DNA from: Alphaproteobacteria bacterium
GTDB lineage: Bacteria > Pseudomonadota > Alphaproteobacteria > UBA8366
Length of the DNA: 8,124 nucleotides
NCBI GenBank assembly: GCA_029861675.1
Contig: JAOTYV010000228.1
Coordinates: 1-8,124, forward strand
Direction: 5' to 3'
The translations under genes were made by a program, and so were the position numbers. Shown piece by piece: positions 5,456 through 8,124 of the stretch. The number at the start of each line of letters is the position of its first letter. The stretch's first letter is position 1. Below the pieces are notes generated by a model. It was not told where the DNA came from, did not search any database, and saw only the letters and a list, made by a program, of their open reading frames with translations.

Positions 5456-6876
5456 GCCGACTGGTCGTCGTCTCCAATCGAATTGCGCCGGCGCGCCAGC
5501 CGCGTCCGGGTAGCCAGGGAGGGCTCGCGGTCGGGATACTGGCCGCCTTGCGCGATCGCGGCGGTATCTGGTTTGGCTGGGATGGGCGCATTACTGAGCG
5601 GCCGGCCGCGAAACCGGCGATCATGACGGCAGGCAAGATCACCTATGCGACCGTCGCACTCGATCAGGACGATTACGACCAATATTATCTCGGCTACGCC
5701 AACCGCTCGCTATGGCCGCTGTTTCACTACCGGCTCGACCTCGCCGATCTGGGGCGCCGCAATTTTGACCGCTACCTGCGCGTCAATCAGGTGTTCGCGA
5801 GCCAGCTCGCGCCGATGCTGCACGACGATGACCTCGTCTGGGTGCACGACTATCATTTGATTCCGATGGCGTCGGCGCTGCGCGATATCGGCTGCGGTCA
5901 TCGCATGGGCTTTTTCCTGCATATTCCGTGGCCCGCGGTGCAGGTGTTGCTCGCCTTGCCGCACCACCGGAACATTGTGCGCGCCCTCTGTTTGTACGAC
6001 CTCGTCGGATTCCAGACCGAAGCGGACCGGGCATCGTTCTGCGATTACATTCGTCATGAGATCGGCGGTCTGGTCGGCGAGGACGGGCTGGTCCGGGCCT
6101 ATGGACGGACCTTCAAAACCGGCGTTTATCCGATCGGGATCGACGCCGACTCGGTTACGCGATTTGCCGGTGCCGCGGCGGACTCCCGGCCGACCGAACG
6201 GTTGCGAAGCAGTCTGGGCGGGCGTGATCTGATCATCGGTGTCGACCGGCTGGATTATTCCAAGGGACTGATTCAGCGCTTGCAGGCCTTCGAGCATCTG
6301 CTGCAGGCGTATCCGGCAAACCGCGGCCATGTGGTCATGTTGCAAATCTCTCCGTCTTCCCGCGGCGACGTTCCGGAATATCAGGACATCCGGCGCGAGC
6401 TGGAGGCGATGGCCGGACACGTCAATGGCCGGTTCGCGGAATATGATTGGGTGCCGACCCGGTATCTTAACAAAGGCTTCAACCGGCGTACCCTGTGCGG
6501 ATTTTTCCGCATGAGTCGAGTCGGGCTGGTGACGCCGCTGCGCGACGGTATGAATTTGGTCGCGAAGGAGTATGTCGCGTCCCAAAACCCCCGTGATCCC
6601 GGTGTGTTGGTGCTGTCGCGTTTTGCCGGCGCGGCGTGCGAGCTCGACTCGGCGTTAATTGTGAACCCGTACGACGTCGATGCGGTCGGTGAAGCGCTGC
6701 AACAGGCCCTTGTGATGCCGCTCAAGGAACGTCAGGAACGGTGGCGGTCGTTGTATGATCAGGTGTGCCGGAATGACGTCACAAACTGGCGGGAATCCTA
6801 CATCCGCGCGCTATCCGACGCGCCGTTCCGGGCCGGTCAAATGGTCGAATCGTTGGATGAGCCGCCGATCCCCTGA
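5452..6876 (+). CDS. otsA: Trehalose-6-phosphate synthase (UDP-glucose-dependent, GT20)
   Basis: OtsA transfers glucose from UDP-glucose to glucose 6-phosphate, giving trehalose 6-phosphate, which OtsB then dephosphorylates. It is cytoplasmic and has 474 residues, the normal single-domain OtsA length; no phosphatase domain is fused. Motifs run in order: SRLVVVSNR at 2-10 with Arg10, FGWDG at 41-45, YYLGYANRSLWPLFHY at 78-93, HDYHLIP at 132-138 with Asp133, FFLHIPWP at 154-161, GVDRLDYSKG at 263-272 with Arg266 and Lys271 for phosphate and nucleotide binding, SRGDVPEY at 303-310, and TPLRDGMNLVAKEYVASQ at 361-378 with acidic Asp365 and Glu373. The start is TTG, in a TTGA overlap with the GH15 stop, with a strong ribosome-binding site. 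Related GT20 enzymes make glucosylglycerol phosphate, but the otsB partner favours trehalose 6-phosphate. Confidence 0.95.
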   Translation: MSRLVVVSNRIAPARQPRPGSQGGLAVGILAALRDRGGIWFGWDGRITERPAAKPAIMTAGKITYATVALDQDDYDQYYLGYANRSLWPLFHYRLDLADLGRRNFDRYLRVNQVFASQLAPMLHDDDLVWVHDYHLIPMASALRDIGCGHRMGFFLHIPWPAVQVLLALPHHRNIVRALCLYDLVGFQTEADRASFCDYIRHEIGGLVGEDGLVRAYGRTFKTGVYPIGIDADSVTRFAGAAADSRPTERLRSSLGGRDLIIGVDRLDYSKGLIQRLQAFEHLLQAYPANRGHVVMLQISPSSRGDVPEYQDIRRELEAMAGHVNGRFAEYDWVPTRYLNKGFNRRTLCGFFRMSRVGLVTPLRDGMNLVAKEYVASQNPRDPGVLVLSRFAGAACELDSALIVNPYDVDAVGEALQQALVMPLKERQERWRSLYDQVCRNDVTNWRESYIRALSDAPFRAGQMVESLDEPPIP

Positions 6877-7118
6877 GTTAGTTCAGTGCAATTAAGAGGT
6901 ATTTCTGTTAATATTCGTTAACGCGGTCTTGGAAGCGCGGAACCTATCGCGCAGGGCGAAACGAAGGCCAAGGAGTAGCCCTCTGTCGCACAAAATTTTG
7001 TCCGGCGGAACCGTGTGCCGTGAACTGGAGTGTCGTACACTTACAGGTCAGTTCCTTGACCGCGCCGCCTCGGGGGTTTCACCACGGGGATAATTGAACT
7101 AATTTTCGCACTATCCTG
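6877..7118 (+). other. Gap with dyads after otsA: candidate small RNA or leader
   Basis: No convincing protein gene lies between otsA and the next hydrolase. Visible structure, in order: GTTAA (6907-6911) facing TTAAC (6918-6922), overlapped by a -10-like TAATAT (6909-6914); GCGCG (6935-6939) with CGCGC (6948-6952); AGGGC (6953-6957) with GCCCT (6978-6982); the perfect palindrome ACAAAATTTTGT (6990-7001); GAACTG (7022-7027) with CAGTTC (7049-7054), enclosing AGTGT-CGT-ACACT (7029-7041); and the competing hairpin GGTCAG-TTCC-TTGACC (7046-7061). An intrinsic terminator follows. A transcript of roughly 230 nt is possible if TAATAT is a promoter element, but its -35 is poor. Alternatively this is the 3' untranslated region of the trehalose operon, or an attenuating leader of the hydrolase gene. 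Confidence 0.3.
6990..7001. promoter_or_regulatory. 12-bp perfect palindrome, possible operator
   Basis: ACAAAATTTTGT is an uninterrupted perfect dyad in the otherwise GC-rich otsA-hydrolase gap. Such a site could bind a dimeric regulator. No matching regulator gene is in the window and I do not recognise the motif. Confidence 0.3.
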
Positions 7119-7152
7119 GCCGTTCGGGCATCGCGCGAACGGCGCTTTTCTT
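7119..7152 (+). terminator. Intrinsic (Rho-independent) terminator
   Basis: GCCGTTCG (7119-7126) pairs perfectly with CGAACGGC (7136-7143) across a 9-nt loop, followed by GCTTTTCTT (7144-7152). The stem of 8 bp is GC-rich and the tract T-rich, pointing rightward. It lies 242 bp past the otsA stop and 65 bp before the hydrolase start, so it ends either the trehalose operon, a small RNA or an attenuated leader. Confidence 0.75.
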
Positions 7153-7205
7153 GTGTGCGGAACGGAGAGAGTGCCGGCGCTCGTACCGTGAGGCCGGATG
7201 AATTT

Positions 7206-7211
7206 GAAGGA
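7206..7211 (+). promoter_or_regulatory. Ribosome-binding site that sets the hydrolase start
   Basis: GAAGGA lies 6 nt before GTG at 7218. The other in-frame GTG codons at 7155 and 7188 lack a well-placed site, and 7155 lies directly against the terminator tail. Confidence 0.6.
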
Positions 7212-7217
7212 TTGCGC

Positions 7218-8108
7218 GTGAATACAGCCGAAGCCGCGGAGTGGGTCGACCGAATCCATGCCCGATGCCGCAAGGTCAGGACACCTTGCGGCGACGGTGA
7301 GATGGTTTGGCGCATCTGGGGCGAGGGCGCGCCGGTTGTGCTGCTGCATGGCGGTTCGGGGTCGTGGACCCACTGGATTGCCAATATTCCGGTTTTGGAA
7401 AAACACTTCCGTCTCTATGTCGCGGATATCCCGGGACTCGGCGATTCGGATTTGCCGCCGGAGCCCTACGATCCGAACCGGCTTCTCGAATCGACGGAGC
7501 ATCTCGCCGGTATCGTCAATGCCGGCCTCGCGAAGCTGTTGCCCGCAACCGAGTCGTATCACCTTGTCGGATTTTCATTCGGCGCCGTCATGGGCGGACA
7601 TGTCGCGGTTCGCGACGCCGCCCGCGTCAAGAGTTTTACGATGATCGGCGGCGCCGCATTAGGCGTTTCCTGGCCTGGTCTGCGCGGCAGTCTGCGCCTC
7701 GCCCGGGACGATATGAGCGAGGCGGAAATCCTCGACGTGCAGCGACACAATCTGCACGTCATCATGATGGCGTCCGCACCGGACCAGATCGACGACCATA
7801 CCGCCTGGCTGCAACTCGAAAATACGCGGCGTGCGCGGCAGCGGACCCATACGGTGGCAGCGAGCGATACGCTGATCCGGGCCTTGCGGAAGGTTTCCAT
7901 GCCGCTCAACGTCATCTGGGGAACCTCGGATGTGTTCGCCAACCCCGGCGTCCAGGAACGCGAGCGCGTGCTGCGGGACCTCGGCAACCGGTTGGATCTT
8001 CGTCTCGTCGACGGCGCGGGGCATTGGGCAATGTATGAGGCCGCCGACGCGGTCAATGGAATGCTGTTGGAAATGTTGCAGGCGCCGCCGGCCCATGGCG
8101 GGGCGTGA
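7218..8108 (+). CDS. Alpha/beta-fold hydrolase of unknown substrate
   Basis: This 296-residue protein is a soluble alpha/beta-hydrolase without a visible signal peptide. The oxyanion-hole strand is PVVLLHGGSGSWTHW at 39-53. The nucleophile elbow GFSFG at 118-122 gives Ser120, WGTSDVFAN at 234-242 gives the acid Asp238, and GAGHW at 266-270 gives His269, a complete Ser-Asp-His triad. An ADIPGLGDSD segment at 69-78 and the helical cap between about 150 and 215 resemble the MhpC-like C-C bond hydrolases and related esterases, but those families cannot be told apart by eye. GTG at 7218 is chosen for the GAAGGA site 6 nt upstream; a start at 7155 would add 21 residues. A terminator lies upstream, so it is probably not part of the trehalose operon. 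It may be co-transcribed with a gene beyond the right edge. Confidence 0.85.
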   Translation: MNTAEAAEWVDRIHARCRKVRTPCGDGEMVWRIWGEGAPVVLLHGGSGSWTHWIANIPVLEKHFRLYVADIPGLGDSDLPPEPYDPNRLLESTEHLAGIVNAGLAKLLPATESYHLVGFSFGAVMGGHVAVRDAARVKSFTMIGGAALGVSWPGLRGSLRLARDDMSEAEILDVQRHNLHVIMMASAPDQIDDHTAWLQLENTRRARQRTHTVAASDTLIRALRKVSMPLNVIWGTSDVFANPGVQERERVLRDLGNRLDLRLVDGAGHWAMYEAADAVNGMLLEMLQAPPAHGGA

Positions 8109-8111
8109 CCG

Positions 8112-8124
8112 ATGGGAGAAACAG
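8112..8124 (+). other. Possible start or ribosome-binding site of a further gene, cut by the window edge
   Basis: Three bases after the hydrolase stop, the sequence reads ATGGGAGAAACAG. The GGGAGA part resembles the ribosome-binding site used before the dehydrogenase at 1804, so a downstream gene probably begins just past the edge. The ATG at 8112 could also itself be the start. Close spacing would imply one operon with the hydrolase. Confidence 0.3.

Noticed and set aside
5710..6585. 291-codon minus-strand frame opposite otsA
   Set aside because: otsA motifs span the same bases in the other direction; the antisense product has no recognisable features.
6998..7093. Small frame from TTG 6998 or GTG 7013 to TAA at 7091 (31 or 26 codons)
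   Set aside because: No ribosome-binding site, and it overlaps the inverted repeats, which explain this stretch better.
7159..7185. GGAAC with CGTA 18 bp downstream as a general-stress (EcfG-type) promoter for the hydrolase
   Set aside because: Spacing is longer than the usual 16-17 bp and the -10 box is imperfect (CGTA for CGTT). The GGAAC at 7007 also lacks a proper -10.

Overview
The window is GC-rich, has densely packed genes with good Shine-Dalgarno sites and encodes proteins that look alphaproteobacterial. The intergenic palindromic repeat at 598-717 also fits that class. Genus cannot be read from the sequence. There are six protein-coding genes, one of them cut by the left edge. I see no rRNA, tRNA, CRISPR array or transposase.

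Left part (1-2700), a small-acid uptake and catabolism neighbourhood. The C-terminal part of a TctA-type tricarboxylate transporter permease runs rightward to 586. It converges on an SMP-30/gluconolactonase-like gene on the minus strand (771-1691). The 184-bp gap between them holds a 58-bp unit repeated in tandem, then a 34-nt hairpin, all bracketed by an 11-bp direct repeat. The SMP-30 gene is divergent from an NAD(P)-dependent dehydrogenase of the 6-phosphogluconate dehydrogenase-like/DUF1932 type (1804-2700). The two share a 112-bp control region. Permease, lactonase and dehydrogenase would fit uptake and processing of an organic or sugar acid, but the substrate is not visible.

Centre (2701-6876), a trehalose operon. 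Trehalose-6-phosphate phosphatase (otsB), a family 15 glycoside hydrolase and trehalose-6-phosphate synthase (otsA) follow each other with 4-bp overlaps (ATGA, then TTGA), so they are probably translationally coupled. OtsA makes trehalose 6-phosphate from UDP-glucose and glucose 6-phosphate, and OtsB dephosphorylates it. The GH15 enzyme between them keeps both predicted catalytic glutamates and may hydrolyse trehalose or another alpha-glucoside, so synthesis and breakdown may sit on one transcript. The leader before otsB contains nested inverted repeats that end just before its ribosome-binding site.

Right part (6877-8124). A 341-bp gap without a convincing gene contains a 12-bp perfect palindrome, several stem-loops, two of which are mutually exclusive, and a clear intrinsic terminator at 7119-7152. 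It is the best candidate here for an undescribed element, either a small RNA or an attenuating leader. An alpha/beta-hydrolase of unknown substrate follows (7218-8108). The last 16 bases look like the ribosome-binding site or start of another gene in the same direction.

No clearly new defence or mobile system is visible. The points most worth a second look are the 6877-7217 gap, the hydrolase inside the trehalose operon, and the tandem palindromic repeat.
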